Of a DNA stretch of 64,000 bases, positions 27,075 to 37,628 are shown one piece after another (position 1 is the stretch's first letter; every line of letters starts with the position of its first letter). The DNA lies in the NCBI GenBank assembly GCA_030429175.1, contig JAUIDD010000001.1:1-64000 (forward strand). The letters are read 5' to 3'. The position numbers and the translations under genes are program-made. Origin of the DNA: Gammaproteobacteria bacterium. Lineage in GTDB: Bacteria > Pseudomonadota > Gammaproteobacteria > Coxiellales > Coxiellaceae. Below the pieces are notes generated by a model. That model was not told where the DNA came from. It did no database searches and saw only the letters and a list, made by a program, of their open reading frames with translations.

Positions 27075-27803
27075 ATGGGCGAACAACATCAAAACCCCCA
27101 ACACATTTCTATTATCATGGATGGCAATGGCCGCTGGGCTGGAAAGCGTAAGTTACCACGTTTTATGGGACACCGTGCTGGCGCTAAGTCAGTGAGACGT
27201 GCGATAGAGTTTTGTGTCGAGCATAAAATTTCTTACTTAAGCTTATTTGCCCTGAGTGTTGAGAATCGACAAAACCGTCCTCGCAAAGAAATCCAATTTT
27301 TATTGTCTTTATTTTTAGAATCGCTGCGTAAACACACAGCTGAGTTGCACCAGAACAATATCCGTGTCGAAGTGGTGGGTAATCGTGTCTTAATGGACGA
27401 TGTGCTATGTCAACATGTTGCGCATACGGAAGCTTTAACGCGCAACAATACCGGGTTACGATTGATATTAGCTATCGATTATAGCGGTCGCTGGGACTTG
27501 TTGCAGGCAACACAGCGCATGCTTGCAGCAGGACTTGATGCCTCACAAGTAACCGAGCAAACATTCTCTCAATATCTTTGCTTTGCCAATATACCAGATC
27601 CTGATCTATTAATTCGCACGAGTGGCGAACAACGTATTAGCAATTTTATGTTGTGGCAGTTGGCTTATACTGAATTATATTTTTCTGATTTATTCTGGCC
27701 AGATTTTGATAAAGATGAGCTGTCAAAGGCACTGGCAACTTATCGACAGCGGGTACGCCGTTTTGGCTATACCAATGCACAACTAGAGATCATGCATGCT
27801 TAA
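27075..27803 (+). CDS. uppS: Undecaprenyl diphosphate synthase (cis-prenyltransferase)
   Basis: A 242-residue enzyme that extends farnesyl diphosphate with isopentenyl units to the C55 lipid carrier for peptidoglycan. The catalytic Asp is D16 in HISIIMDGNGRWA; the C-terminal block is PDPDLLIRTSGEQRISNFMLWQLAYTELYF. GAGGAG precedes the ATG. In E. coli dxr comes before uppS; here dxr has moved behind cdsA. It overlaps cdsA by 8 nt. Confidence 0.97.
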   Translation: MGEQHQNPQHISIIMDGNGRWAGKRKLPRFMGHRAGAKSVRRAIEFCVEHKISYLSLFALSVENRQNRPRKEIQFLLSLFLESLRKHTAELHQNNIRVEVVGNRVLMDDVLCQHVAHTEALTRNNTGLRLILAIDYSGRWDLLQATQRMLAAGLDASQVTEQTFSQYLCFANIPDPDLLIRTSGEQRISNFMLWQLAYTELYFSDLFWPDFDKDELSKALATYRQRVRRFGYTNAQLEIMHA

Positions 27804-28599
27804 ATATCGACTACTTACAGCTATTATTCTGTTACCTTTATTAATTGCGGCAATTTTTAAATTACCCTTTGGCTATTTCGTTGTAATGGTTGCCGTATTT
27901 ACTTTGCTTGGTGCGTGGGAGTGGTCAGCACTTGTTGGCTTTAGTCAATCGGTGTTGCGCTTTGTGTTTGTGCTGATGATTGCTTGTGGACTGTGGTTTA
28001 TCCATGATGTCAATTTACAATTGTCGATGATGGTGGGTTTGATCTACTGGATTTGGATTTGTTTTGCGGTATTATTTTTTAATGCGGGCAAACAGCCTTT
28101 AGGTTTGCAACTGCCAAGTTTGCGCATTGTGTCGGGTATTGCATTTTTATTACTAGGATTTTTGGCAATTATTGCGCTGCGCCACCTATTAAAAGATGGT
28201 CCGGGATGGCTATTATTGATGCTGTTAGTGATCATGGCGGCTGATACAGGTGCTTATTTTAGTGGGCGTTTGTTTGGCAAACATCAAATGGCTGCACGTG
28301 TGAGTCCTAAAAAAACCTGGGCAGGTTTTTGGGGTGGGCTAGGTTTGGCTTTGGTGGTTGCGATTATTGGCTCGTTCTGCTTCGATTTAAATTGGATGCA
28401 GCGTGTTACATTTTGGGGTGTAAGTGTGATTGCCAGTTTCTTCTCGGTGATTGGCGACCTGTCTATTAGCGTGATGAAGCGCCAAACCAGCATTAAAGAT
28501 TCGGGCAGCTTACTGCCAGGTCATGGTGGCTTTCTTGATCGTCTCGACAGTATTTATGCCGGCATGGTAATTTTCGCAGTGGGACTGTTATGGCTATAA
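27796..28599 (+). CDS. cdsA: Phosphatidate cytidylyltransferase (CDP-diglyceride synthase)
   Basis: A 267-residue inner-membrane enzyme with about eight helices, making CDP-diacylglycerol from CTP and phosphatidate. The family signature is complete near the C-terminus: SVMKRQTSIKDSGSLLPGHG then GFLDRLDS. It overlaps both uppS and dxr, so the three form one translationally coupled unit. Confidence 0.97.
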   Translation: MLKYRLLTAIILLPLLIAAIFKLPFGYFVVMVAVFTLLGAWEWSALVGFSQSVLRFVFVLMIACGLWFIHDVNLQLSMMVGLIYWIWICFAVLFFNAGKQPLGLQLPSLRIVSGIAFLLLGFLAIIALRHLLKDGPGWLLLMLLVIMAADTGAYFSGRLFGKHQMAARVSPKKTWAGFWGGLGLALVVAIIGSFCFDLNWMQRVTFWGVSVIASFFSVIGDLSISVMKRQTSIKDSGSLLPGHGGFLDRLDSIYAGMVIFAVGLLWL

Positions 28600-29777
28600 A
28601 AATTTCTATTTTAGGTGCGACCGGTTCGGTAGGCAGTCAAACACTCAATGTGATTGCACAGCACCCAGATCGATTTAAAGTTGTGGCACTGACTGCTCAT
28701 TCTAATCATCAAAAACTACAGCAACAGTGTGTCGCGTTTCAGCCAGAATATGTGGTATGTGTCGATGAGGATGCAGCAGTCAGTTTGCGTGCTTCGTTAA
28801 AGACACTTGGTTTTGCGATTGAAGTATTATCTGGCGCTGATGCACTTGTAACAGTCGCAACGGATAGCAGTATTGATATGGTGATGGCTGCGATTGTGGG
28901 TAGTGCGGGTCTTGTATCAACCTTTGCAGCCGTGAAAGCTGGCAAACACGTCTTGCTTGCCAATAAAGAAGCATTGGTGATGGCGGGACAACTGTTTATG
29001 GATGCTGTTGCAAAAAGCAATGCAATATTATTACCTGTTGATAGTGAGCATAATGCGCTATTCCAATGTATGCCAGATGATTATTTACCAGGTCAAGGCA
29101 GGCCTGAACATATTGATAGCCTTATTTTAACTGCATCGGGCGGCCCATTTTTAAAAACACCCATCGATACTTTTGCAAGCATTACGCCACAGCAGGCTGT
29201 TGCGCATCCAAACTGGGAAATGGGCGCGAAAATTTCTGTTGATAGTGCGACGATGATGAATAAAGGCCTTGAAGTGATTGAGGCACATTGGTTGTTTGCC
29301 ATGCCATTGTCTGATATCGAAGTGATTATCCATCCACAAAGTGTGATTCATTCATTAGTGCGTTATTGTGATGGATCACTGCTGGCGCAGTGTGGTGTAC
29401 CGGATATGCGCACACCAATTAGCTATTGCTTATCATGGCCTGATCGTCTGAATATCAATGTCGAACGCCTCGACCTACTTAAAGTAGCACGTTTTGATTT
29501 TAGCGCACCCGATGAAGCGCGTTTCCCTTGTTTAAAACTCGCTAAACAAGCACTAATTGCAGGGCCCGTGACTAGTATTGTTTTAAATGCTGCAAATGAA
29601 ATTGCTGTAGATGCTTTTCTGAAAGGTAAGATTAGCTTTAACCAAATCGCCCAGCAGATCGAATTGGCGTTGGCTCAAGCAGACTTTTCCAATCCTACCT
29701 CTATCGATGATGTCATTGCTATCGATAAATCTTTGCGGAGAAGCGACATCCTTAATGATTTATCAATGTCACATTAA
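28590..29777 (+). CDS. dxr: 1-deoxy-D-xylulose 5-phosphate reductoisomerase
   Basis: A 395-residue NADPH enzyme that forms 2-C-methyl-D-erythritol 4-phosphate, the committed step of the MEP isoprenoid pathway. Nucleotide-binding GATGSVGSQTLNVI, LLANKEALVMAG, the metal/substrate block LPVDSEHNALFQC, ASGGPF and KISVDSATMMNKGLE(VIEAHWLF) are all present. It overlaps the cdsA stop by 10 nt. In most gammaproteobacteria rseP then bamA follow; here the next gene on this strand is bamA, 5.5 kb away. Confidence 0.97.
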   Translation: MAIKISILGATGSVGSQTLNVIAQHPDRFKVVALTAHSNHQKLQQQCVAFQPEYVVCVDEDAAVSLRASLKTLGFAIEVLSGADALVTVATDSSIDMVMAAIVGSAGLVSTFAAVKAGKHVLLANKEALVMAGQLFMDAVAKSNAILLPVDSEHNALFQCMPDDYLPGQGRPEHIDSLILTASGGPFLKTPIDTFASITPQQAVAHPNWEMGAKISVDSATMMNKGLEVIEAHWLFAMPLSDIEVIIHPQSVIHSLVRYCDGSLLAQCGVPDMRTPISYCLSWPDRLNINVERLDLLKVARFDFSAPDEARFPCLKLAKQALIAGPVTSIVLNAANEIAVDAFLKGKISFNQIAQQIELALAQADFSNPTSIDDVIAIDKSLRRSDILNDLSMSH

Positions 29778-29804
29778 GTTAGAATTATTTCAATTTAGCT
29801 ATCT

Positions 29805-32678
29805 TTATGATGTTGGTTTTTTGTTAGAAGCTGATGAGGCAGAAGATGGCTCAACGGTTTTTTCTTCACTCCAAAGATTAGCTTGAATGCTTTTTGTATT
29901 CGCAGTTATTTCTTTCTCTCTCTGTTTTAAAATGAGTTGTACGATGTCATTTTGTCCTGCTTCAACTGCTTTAAGCTGAATGTCATCTACAGTTGTATCG
30001 TTGAGTTTATACGCTCCAGTTATGTTTAAAAAAATCCTTACAATATTCCAACGCTGTTCTTCTACAGCTGATTTTAATATACGGTTTAGTCCTGATTTTG
30101 AAAGAGATAGCTCACTAGCTATTTTTAAAATCACCTGTGTAGTCTTCTCTTGATCCATTTTAATGGCATTTTCTAATGCAAATTGCACCTCAGATTTAGT
30201 CAACTCATCCTTAAACTTATCTAAAATTATTTTTACAGTGTTATTTTGTCCTATTTTAGCTGCTTTAATTAGAAGATCTTCTATTACATCAGTGTCAAAT
30301 GAATCTTTTCCCGTCACATCCAAAATTATTGCTACTATATTCCATTGATTTGCTTTGGTTGCAATTTTTAATATATTACATGCGTCTGATTTATTATGGG
30401 GGATTTGTTTTTCAAATTTCTTGAAAATCATTAGCACAATGTCATTTTGTCCAATCCTAATTGCTGTTTTTAGTGCACTATTTATAGTTTCTATATCTGG
30501 CTTATTTTTTCCAGTCATATTTAAAATTATTTGTACAATATCTGATTGCGCTTTTAGAATCATATTGTTTAAAACAGACTTTATTGTTTCAGGATCAATT
30601 TGAGTTTCACATTGCTCTAAAATCAATTTTATAATATCAAATTTATTAGATATTGTCGCATTTTTAAGAATAAACTTTATGTCTTCTTGAATGAGCTTGA
30701 TTTTTCCGCTTATATTTAACATCATCCGCATAATATTTAACTGATTTGTATCGATCACAGCTTGTAGTATGATTTCTAGATATAAGAGATTTATTTGGTT
30801 TTCAAACTTTTTGAGAATTAGTGTTACGATATTCAACTGCTTGGTTTTGATCGCCAAAGTTAGGGTATTAGTTACATCACTTACATCAGGTCCATTTTTT
30901 TCGGTCATGTTTAATATCATCTGTACTATATCCCATTGCCCATTTTTTGCCATAAAGCTTAATGCTCTTTCTATAGACTTGGCGTTAAGTTTATCTTTTG
31001 CTTCACTCATAATTAATGTCTTAGTATTTTCAATAAGGTTAAGTTGGCAAAGTTTGTGTATTATGTCGTTATAGTTTGTGTTTTTTGATATGATTTTATC
31101 TGAAATATACTCTTTCAATATCTTAAGGGCTTCAATGTTATTTCTATAATATAAAGCATAAATAACAGTTGGCGTTAGTTCTGACCAAAAATCCTTTGAG
31201 CAGTACCATTCCTTGTTTTCATTCTGTAACAGAATAATCAATTGTTCTCGAAAAGCTGAGTTCTTTGTAATAACAAAAGCCTGTGCTAATGCCTTACGTT
31301 TATATTGTAATAAAATCGCTTCTCTATGTTTTTCATCAGGCTGGACAATATCACTGGTAATATGAGACCAAGCGACCTCAGGAAAGCCTTTAGGGTTATG
31401 TAGGTAACATTCTTCCAAGTAAAAGGCCATACATTCATGTGAATTATAGGGATATTCACTAAATCTAATGTGTGGAAAAACATTTTTTATAATACTGCGT
31501 TTAACTTCATAGCTATTCCATAAATCTAATACATCTGCATAACGCTTAGTAGATGCTTCCTTTAATGCTGCCAATTGAATTTGAAGTTCCTTTTTGACTA
31601 TCGGTAACAGGTTACAGTCTCTTAACGCTATAAGTAAGTCTTCCTGTAAATAATGATAGCCGTTATCATTTTCTAAGGATAATAATTTTGACACGAGGAT
31701 GGATCGTATTTCAAAGTCGGCTTGAGGGTTATCTTTCAGTCTATCTGCAAGCATTTTATAGCTTTTAGAACCATAGTATAGTCCATCAATATTGGGTGAT
31801 AAACTAATGAAAAAATTTTTGATTAGATTAAGTGAAATACGTTTAATAATTTTTTTCATGACTGCATTGTTCATTGATACATAAGTGATTAATTTGAGGT
31901 AGGCTGGACATGCTGTGAGTAATTTAACATAATCTTGCTGCTGTGCTTGATTAAAGTAATAGTAACCCATTGCTGTTAACAAGTTATCACGACTTTCAGG
32001 TGGTAGATTGGTAATCCGCATTAAGGTTTCGGAGGGTGTATTTTGCAGCTGATCTTTTATGTTCACTAAGGCTTTTTGTGCTGCATCCAAGTCACAAATA
32101 TCTAGTATTGTTATAAAGTCAAAACCAAACAATTCGAAATAGTAACTCCAATTATCTACTAAAACCTCTATCGGAATTAATTCAGGAGCAATAATTTTTT
32201 TTACTTTCTCGCCATACCAGGTTTGGTACTCAAGTGTGAATAGAATCTCTGCATCGTCTTCATCTGAATTATAGCTAATAATCCCGTTACTTTCTTCGAC
32301 ACGCTTCCCCAATAAATTTGTATCAACTACAGATTTTTCACCAATTAAAGTAAAGTGAGCCATTTGATAAAGTCGGCTTAATTGATCATACTCTGGCGGA
32401 AGCTTGAGGCGATCAAGAAATAATTTATAGAAAGTTTTTTTATAATCAGGTTCTAACACGTTACCAAAATAGAAAACGTAGAGCACACTTAAAAGTGATG
32501 CTGGATTAACACCTTTATCTAATGCCCATTCAATCGTGGTAAGAAAATCATCAGCTTGTTGTTCGTCTGGTATATTTGAGTCGCTACCATATGCTGCACA
32601 TAAACTTAGTAATGAACAAAAATAACTGTCAGACCAGCCGGATGTATTCAATTTGTTAAGTTGTGCACGTCTGTTCAT
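29805..32678 (-). CDS. Large helical-repeat (ankyrin-like) protein, effector candidate
   Basis: A 957-residue protein without signal peptide. Residues ~1-540 are helical and unassigned. Residues ~555-930 are about 11 tandem ankyrin-like helical hairpins of ~34 residues with the core A-x3-GQ-xDIVQ-x-IL. They alternate: one type ends in NMTGKNKPD-like loops, the other in KKFEKQI-like loops, so the true unit is ~70 residues. The tail is E-rich then Ser/Ala/Lys-rich (SEEKTVEPSSASSASNKKPTS), as seen in many Dot/Icm substrates. It lies antisense to the envelope operon, at the site where rseP is usual. No PmrA-like box is visible upstream. Confidence 0.65.
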   Translation of the reverse strand: MNRRAQLNKLNTSGWSDSYFCSLLSLCAAYGSDSNIPDEQQADDFLTTIEWALDKGVNPASLLSVLYVFYFGNVLEPDYKKTFYKLFLDRLKLPPEYDQLSRLYQMAHFTLIGEKSVVDTNLLGKRVEESNGIISYNSDEDDAEILFTLEYQTWYGEKVKKIIAPELIPIEVLVDNWSYYFELFGFDFITILDICDLDAAQKALVNIKDQLQNTPSETLMRITNLPPESRDNLLTAMGYYYFNQAQQQDYVKLLTACPAYLKLITYVSMNNAVMKKIIKRISLNLIKNFFISLSPNIDGLYYGSKSYKMLADRLKDNPQADFEIRSILVSKLLSLENDNGYHYLQEDLLIALRDCNLLPIVKKELQIQLAALKEASTKRYADVLDLWNSYEVKRSIIKNVFPHIRFSEYPYNSHECMAFYLEECYLHNPKGFPEVAWSHITSDIVQPDEKHREAILLQYKRKALAQAFVITKNSAFREQLIILLQNENKEWYCSKDFWSELTPTVIYALYYRNNIEALKILKEYISDKIISKNTNYNDIIHKLCQLNLIENTKTLIMSEAKDKLNAKSIERALSFMAKNGQWDIVQMILNMTEKNGPDVSDVTNTLTLAIKTKQLNIVTLILKKFENQINLLYLEIILQAVIDTNQLNIMRMMLNISGKIKLIQEDIKFILKNATISNKFDIIKLILEQCETQIDPETIKSVLNNMILKAQSDIVQIILNMTGKNKPDIETINSALKTAIRIGQNDIVLMIFKKFEKQIPHNKSDACNILKIATKANQWNIVAIILDVTGKDSFDTDVIEDLLIKAAKIGQNNTVKIILDKFKDELTKSEVQFALENAIKMDQEKTTQVILKIASELSLSKSGLNRILKSAVEEQRWNIVRIFLNITGAYKLNDTTVDDIQLKAVEAGQNDIVQLILKQREKEITANTKSIQANLWSEEKTVEPSSASSASNKKPTS

Positions 32679-33023
32679 GTATCCCTCAACTTTCTTTTCA
32701 GGTGATATTGTGTAATTAACCTCTTGTAAATATAAAGATAGTATAGATCATATTATTTATAAGACCCGTTGATTGTAAATAAAGTATTTTTTTCATGGAG
32801 TTAGCTGGGGTCTATTGTCAATTTAAACGTTACTAACTAGTGCTCTTTATGGTATATAGGATTTCCTATCATCCCGTGCTCGATGCGGGACCTAGAGCCC
32901 ATGAGTAGCAATGCATCGCGCGGGGTGACAGAGTGTCACCCGAAAACGTAAGTGGCGTCCTACGCATTTGTTAGCATTCTTGTACGACTAAACTCATATA
33001 GTATGGTTGCACGGAGAAAATTA
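32679..33023. repeat. 345-bp gap with degenerate dispersed palindromes
   Basis: The gap between the two large minus-strand genes has no credible ORF. At 32869-32890 TCATCCCGTGCTCGATGCGGGA is a copy of the GTCATCCCG-type repeat. At 32923-32941 GGGTGACA-GAG-TGTCACCC forms an 8-bp hairpin. The left part (32679-32760) would hold the promoter of the 957-residue gene; I see only AT-rich sequence there. Confidence 0.55.
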
Positions 33024-35105
33024 CTACGGTGATAGTGGTGTCGATGGGCGTGATTCATCATCTGCTTCACTATCCCAATCACTTTCACTGTCTTCACCTT
33101 CATCTTCACCTTCACCTTCATCTAAAGAGGTAAACAGCAATGAAGAAGGATCACTATCTGATCCGTTTTCGGATTTTATTCGTGCCCCATATGTTTTATC
33201 AAAGCTTTTATTAGCGGCATCATCGATAAGCTGGATGTTAAGTTGGCAAAATTCACCAAACGTTATGACAAAGGTATAGAAGCTTTCTATTTTAAGTACC
33301 TTAAGGCAGCCATGGCCAAGTACATCATCATAACGTTTTAATATCTCTATAGAGAGGGCAGCAGCAGTATTGATAAATTGATCCATCTTTGCTTCATTGC
33401 CAACGGCGTATTTTTGCGATTGGATGAACCATATAAGTTTTGGTTTAAATATTTCAAAAATTTGCTCAAGAGCACTTGTATTGGCTTCATGTAGGTTTTT
33501 GCTGGTTTCCGAGAATACTCGATAAGCTTCTGGGTCAAATAGGGGCTGATAGACCTCATTTACTTTGGTATACATAATAATAAGTTGATTATATGCCATT
33601 TCTAGATGGTCCCAATCGCTATCTTTTAGAGGAATTGGCGAGTCTTTTGTGAGTTCTAAGCTTCCTGCAAGTGTTTCGAGTTGTTGAAAATAAAATACAA
33701 TTTTCCTTTGTGATTCACGTAGTGCTATTAGTTTTTCAATTGCTGCATCCGTAACGATATCCTTATGAGCACGAGTAAACAACCAATCTTTATGAAACTG
33801 TTGTAGTGATTTAATTTGCTCTTCCTGAGCAAGACTTTGTGATTGCTGTTGCTGAAGAAGTTGTTGCATGTGATTAATGTGATCTAATAGTTCTTGATTT
33901 TGCTCTTCTAGTGCTTCTCGATCTTTAACGGAAGCCATCATTTCATTTTCATAAGCTTGATTTTGTGACAACAGCAAGGCCATTTCCTGCCGTATTTCCT
34001 GTACCTTATGGTCAAGTTGTTGTGCTTCTTGTGCCTTTGCTTCAGCCTTTAATTGTGAGGCACGCACGAGGGATTCAGATTGTGAAATTTGTAATTTTAA
34101 GCGTGCCTTGGCTTCTTCAGCTTCAAGGGTAATGGCGGCTTCTTGGGTTTTAAGTTGTGCTTGTAGTTTTTCTACTTCAGATTCAAGTTGCTCTTTAACT
34201 TGTGCAACGGTTTTTGATTCTTTGAGTTCCGCAAGTAATGTTTCCATTTCAGCTCTAGCAACTTCAAGTCTACTTTCAAGCGCCATGATTTTACCGCGAC
34301 TGCCATCACTGCGTTGTGTTGATTCTCTTTGGGTTTCAGCTTCTATATCAGCTTCAATGGCTTTGGTTCGTTGGTCGAGTCTCACCAGTCGTTGGGCGTC
34401 GTCAATAGCGCTTCTGTCAGCAGCATTATCTTGTTGTCGTGCACCAGTGTCTTCAATTGATCCGCTTAAGTGTAACAAGGCTGAGCTTAAATCTGCTACG
34501 GCTTCTCGAGTGTGATGGTGTTGGGTCACACTATCAGCCTCAGGGACAATGCACTTTTGAAAGTCTTGTGTTAATTGCGCCACATGCTCACTTTGTTGAA
34601 GTTGTGCGTTGCGCGTTGAGAGAAATTTAATGGCTTCGATAAATAATGCGGCGCAGTCTCGATTGAAGTCAGTATCTTCACTAATAGCGCTGACGGTATC
34701 AGAAGCTTTAGTATAAAGCCATCCCCAAAGGCTCGGATCTGTTGTTTTTTGTTCAGGTTTAAGTACGCCGAGTGTAGTGGCGTTTCTTTTAAGTGTTTCG
34801 GCGAAATTTATCGGATCTAGTTGATTTTGATCGATCTCCAATACGCCTTTAAGGAAGCTTAATAATAAGCCGTATTTATGTGTGACATCAATTGGCGCAT
34901 TACAGAGTAGGGTGTAAATGCTGTGGCGGACGTCTTGTGGTAGTTCTTCATTTATTTTAACTCGGACAAGCTTTCGATCGATCTTTTTCATTAATGGTTG
35001 CTCACCACGTATAACTGTACCAAAACCAGTAATACGACGGTCTTGCATGGCTTTATAGATGGTGGATGCTTGTCTGAAGATGTCGGCGATAGTAGTGATT
35101 GTCAT
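33024..35105 (-). CDS. Coiled-coil protein with acidic tail, effector candidate
   Basis: A 693-residue cytosolic-type protein. The N-terminal ~190 residues are helical and unassigned. A long coiled coil (~225-440) is rich in Glu, Gln, Lys and Ala (heptads such as LESRLEVARAEMETLLAELKES). A second helical domain follows (~445-640). The end is strikingly acidic (DEGEGEDEGEDSESDWDSEADDESRPSTP). I recognise no family. Together with its 957-residue neighbour it separates dxr from bamA, in the opposite direction. Coiled-coil architecture plus an acidic tail fits secreted effectors of intracellular gammaproteobacteria, but this is inference. Confidence 0.6.
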   Translation of the reverse strand: MTITTIADIFRQASTIYKAMQDRRITGFGTVIRGEQPLMKKIDRKLVRVKINEELPQDVRHSIYTLLCNAPIDVTHKYGLLLSFLKGVLEIDQNQLDPINFAETLKRNATTLGVLKPEQKTTDPSLWGWLYTKASDTVSAISEDTDFNRDCAALFIEAIKFLSTRNAQLQQSEHVAQLTQDFQKCIVPEADSVTQHHHTREAVADLSSALLHLSGSIEDTGARQQDNAADRSAIDDAQRLVRLDQRTKAIEADIEAETQRESTQRSDGSRGKIMALESRLEVARAEMETLLAELKESKTVAQVKEQLESEVEKLQAQLKTQEAAITLEAEEAKARLKLQISQSESLVRASQLKAEAKAQEAQQLDHKVQEIRQEMALLLSQNQAYENEMMASVKDREALEEQNQELLDHINHMQQLLQQQQSQSLAQEEQIKSLQQFHKDWLFTRAHKDIVTDAAIEKLIALRESQRKIVFYFQQLETLAGSLELTKDSPIPLKDSDWDHLEMAYNQLIIMYTKVNEVYQPLFDPEAYRVFSETSKNLHEANTSALEQIFEIFKPKLIWFIQSQKYAVGNEAKMDQFINTAAALSIEILKRYDDVLGHGCLKVLKIESFYTFVITFGEFCQLNIQLIDDAANKSFDKTYGARIKSENGSDSDPSSLLFTSLDEGEGEDEGEDSESDWDSEADDESRPSTPLSP

Positions 35106-35273
35106 GATATGTGTCCCTTACTTCTGTCATTAATTTTAACCACAGTAATTCTATAGGTTCTATGGATTATGGGCAAGGCCATTTTTCTGCTCAAAAAAAA
35201 GTCTGTGGAATCCTAAGGCTCTGATGTATAATCACGTGTTTTACGATTAGACCAACAGATTGGATACTATTAT

Positions 35274-37601
35274 ATGTTGCAAAAATTAAGACGGATACTG
35301 CTCACAACAACTTTGTTGTTCGTATTTTCATCAGCTGTTGCGGTACATGCTTTCGTTGTACGTAATATTGTGATTCACGGTAATCAACGTTTAAGCAACG
35401 GTACGATTTTTAGTTATCTATCGATTCACCCAGGCCAGCGCTACACTGATATGATTGGTGATACCATCATCGAAACACTATTTAAGACAGGCTTCTTTAA
35501 CAATGTCAGGTTGCAGCGATCGGGTAATACTTTAATTGTGACCGTCTCAGAGCGTCCTACCATTGGTCTTTTAAAGATCGAAGGCAATAAAGAGATTAAG
35601 ACTGAGCAGCTCTATAAGGTACTCAAGAAAATGCACCTGGTCGAAGGTGATGTGTTTGATACCTCGAAGCTGAATCAAATTCGCATCGGCCTTGAGAATG
35701 AATACAGTCGCCTAGGCCATTATGTGGCAGTGGTTAATACCCGTGTTCAAAAGGAGCCTAAAAATCAGGTTGCCTTAACCATTCAAATTACTGAGGGGCC
35801 GCTTACGCGGGTTAATAGCATTACCTTTAAAGGTAATAAAAACTTTAGCGATTGGACGCTGCGTGAAACTTTCCAGTTATCAACTTCACGTATTCTATCT
35901 TTCTTTAATCATCATGATCGTTTTTCAAATGAGCAGTTAGATAAAGATCTTACGTCACTTAGGGACTTTTATTTCAATCATGGTTATTTAAAGTTTAAGG
36001 TTGTCGATAAGAGTGTTAAATTTAATTCAACTCATACACGCGTTAATATTCAAATTACAATTGATCCGGGTCCTGTCTATCGGATTAGCGGTTTCCGCGT
36101 CGATGAGCATGATAAATACCTAGATCAAATTCAGAAGATGATTGACATTAAACCGGGTGAAGTATTTCAACGTAGTAAGATTATTGCCTTAAATAAACGT
36201 ATTGCTAATTTCTTTGCTGATCGTGGTTATGCGTATCCGAAAATTTTCCCAGAGACCAAACTTAACGATAAAAATAACACGGTATTTATTGCTTATCATG
36301 TGAATGTTGGTGAGCGTATTTATGTGCGTCATATTAAGATATCGGGTAATGAGCATACCAATGAGCGTGTGATTCGCAGCCAATTACGTCAAATGGAAGC
36401 AGCACTTTATTCTCGTGGTAAAATTGAAGAATCTAAACGTCGTATTCAAAACTTGGGTTATTTGACCGATACCACCTATACGCCATCACCAGTGGCGGGG
36501 CACCCTGATCAAGTTGATTTGGATTATCACGTAAAGGAAGTGCGCGCTGGTAAAGCGAGTGTTAACGGCGGTTATTCAGATATTGAGGGCTTTATCTACG
36601 GTGCAAATGTGGCAGAACCTAACTTTATGGGTTCAGGTAAATTTGTATCGCTAGGCTTTACGCGGAGTAAATTTTCGTCGAATTATAGTTTTGCCTACAA
36701 TAATCCATTTTATACGATTGATGGCGTTGGCCGTGGTTTTAATATTTATTACACCCATACTACACCAGGCAAAGTGAATCTTGAAAGTTATACTATGGGT
36801 GATTTTGGTACCCACTTCTCTTATACCATTCCCTTAAGTGAATACAATACCGCAAGCCTAGGTGCGGGTTATGACTATATCGATATTCGTAATGTTGACA
36901 GGACACGGATATCACCAACGGTTGTGCAGTTCCTTGATAAACATGAGCCTGCCTATAATAATTTCGTGGTTACCGGTGGTATTACCCACCAGTCACTTGA
37001 TCGGATTATTTTTCCGAACAGGGGTAACTTGCAGCAGATCGCAGTTACAGCAAGCGCGCCAATCTTTAAATCGAGTCTTGGCTATTTAACCAGCACTTAT
37101 AGTGGAAAATGGTATTGGTCACTCGGGCAATCAGGTTTCGTAGTTGAGCCACATACGATTTTAGGTTTTGGTGCGGGTTATGGTCGTGACAAGCTACCGT
37201 TCTTCAATAATTTCTATGGTGGTGGTATTAAAACATTACCTGGTTTTGAGCCAAACTCACTGGGTCCTAAAAACCCACATGATACTACACAGGCGATGGG
37301 TGGTAACCTTGAAATGTTTGCTGGTGTGAATTTCTTTGCACCGACATTCTTCCATGGCAAGATTCGTGTTGGTGGTGCTTTTAATATTGGTAACATCTAT
37401 GACACTCAGCGCGTACATACCAACCCAAGCGTTCAATACGAGCAAGTTAAACTAAATACGCTGCGTATGTCGGCAGGTGTATTGGTATCATGGTGGTGGC
37501 CGCTGGGTGCGCCAATCGATATCGCACTTGGCTTCCCGCTTAACAAGAAAGCTGGAGATGAGACATCTATCTTTGGCTTCTCGATGGGTGGTAGTTTATA
37601 A
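35274..37601 (+). CDS. bamA: Outer-membrane protein assembly factor BamA
   Basis: A 775-residue Omp85 protein: signal peptide MLQKLRRILLTTTLLFVFSSAVAVHA, five POTRA domains (~27-425) and a 16-strand barrel. POTRA landmarks are VRNIVIHGNQRLSNGTIFSYL and ITFKGNKNFSDWTLRE; the barrel holds GFGAGYGRDKLPFFNNFYGGG and the lid-lock-type VRGF equivalent LPGF. Its own -10 candidate TATAAT (35227-35232) suggests it is transcribed separately now that rseP is absent upstream. The chain ends in Leu (FGFSMGGSL) rather than the usual aromatic residue. Confidence 0.97.
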   Translation: MLQKLRRILLTTTLLFVFSSAVAVHAFVVRNIVIHGNQRLSNGTIFSYLSIHPGQRYTDMIGDTIIETLFKTGFFNNVRLQRSGNTLIVTVSERPTIGLLKIEGNKEIKTEQLYKVLKKMHLVEGDVFDTSKLNQIRIGLENEYSRLGHYVAVVNTRVQKEPKNQVALTIQITEGPLTRVNSITFKGNKNFSDWTLRETFQLSTSRILSFFNHHDRFSNEQLDKDLTSLRDFYFNHGYLKFKVVDKSVKFNSTHTRVNIQITIDPGPVYRISGFRVDEHDKYLDQIQKMIDIKPGEVFQRSKIIALNKRIANFFADRGYAYPKIFPETKLNDKNNTVFIAYHVNVGERIYVRHIKISGNEHTNERVIRSQLRQMEAALYSRGKIEESKRRIQNLGYLTDTTYTPSPVAGHPDQVDLDYHVKEVRAGKASVNGGYSDIEGFIYGANVAEPNFMGSGKFVSLGFTRSKFSSNYSFAYNNPFYTIDGVGRGFNIYYTHTTPGKVNLESYTMGDFGTHFSYTIPLSEYNTASLGAGYDYIDIRNVDRTRISPTVVQFLDKHEPAYNNFVVTGGITHQSLDRIIFPNRGNLQQIAVTASAPIFKSSLGYLTSTYSGKWYWSLGQSGFVVEPHTILGFGAGYGRDKLPFFNNFYGGGIKTLPGFEPNSLGPKNPHDTTQAMGGNLEMFAGVNFFAPTFFHGKIRVGGAFNIGNIYDTQRVHTNPSVQYEQVKLNTLRMSAGVLVSWWWPLGAPIDIALGFPLNKKAGDETSIFGFSMGGSL

Positions 37602-37628
37602 TGGCATCTTTTAACAGGAGGACTCACT

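Noticed and set aside
32679-32760. PmrA-like box before the 957-residue gene
   Set aside because: Only one TTAA is present; no second core at 11 bp.
35106-35160. PmrA-like box before the 693-residue gene
   Set aside because: Two TTAA cores occur but 6 bp apart, not 11.
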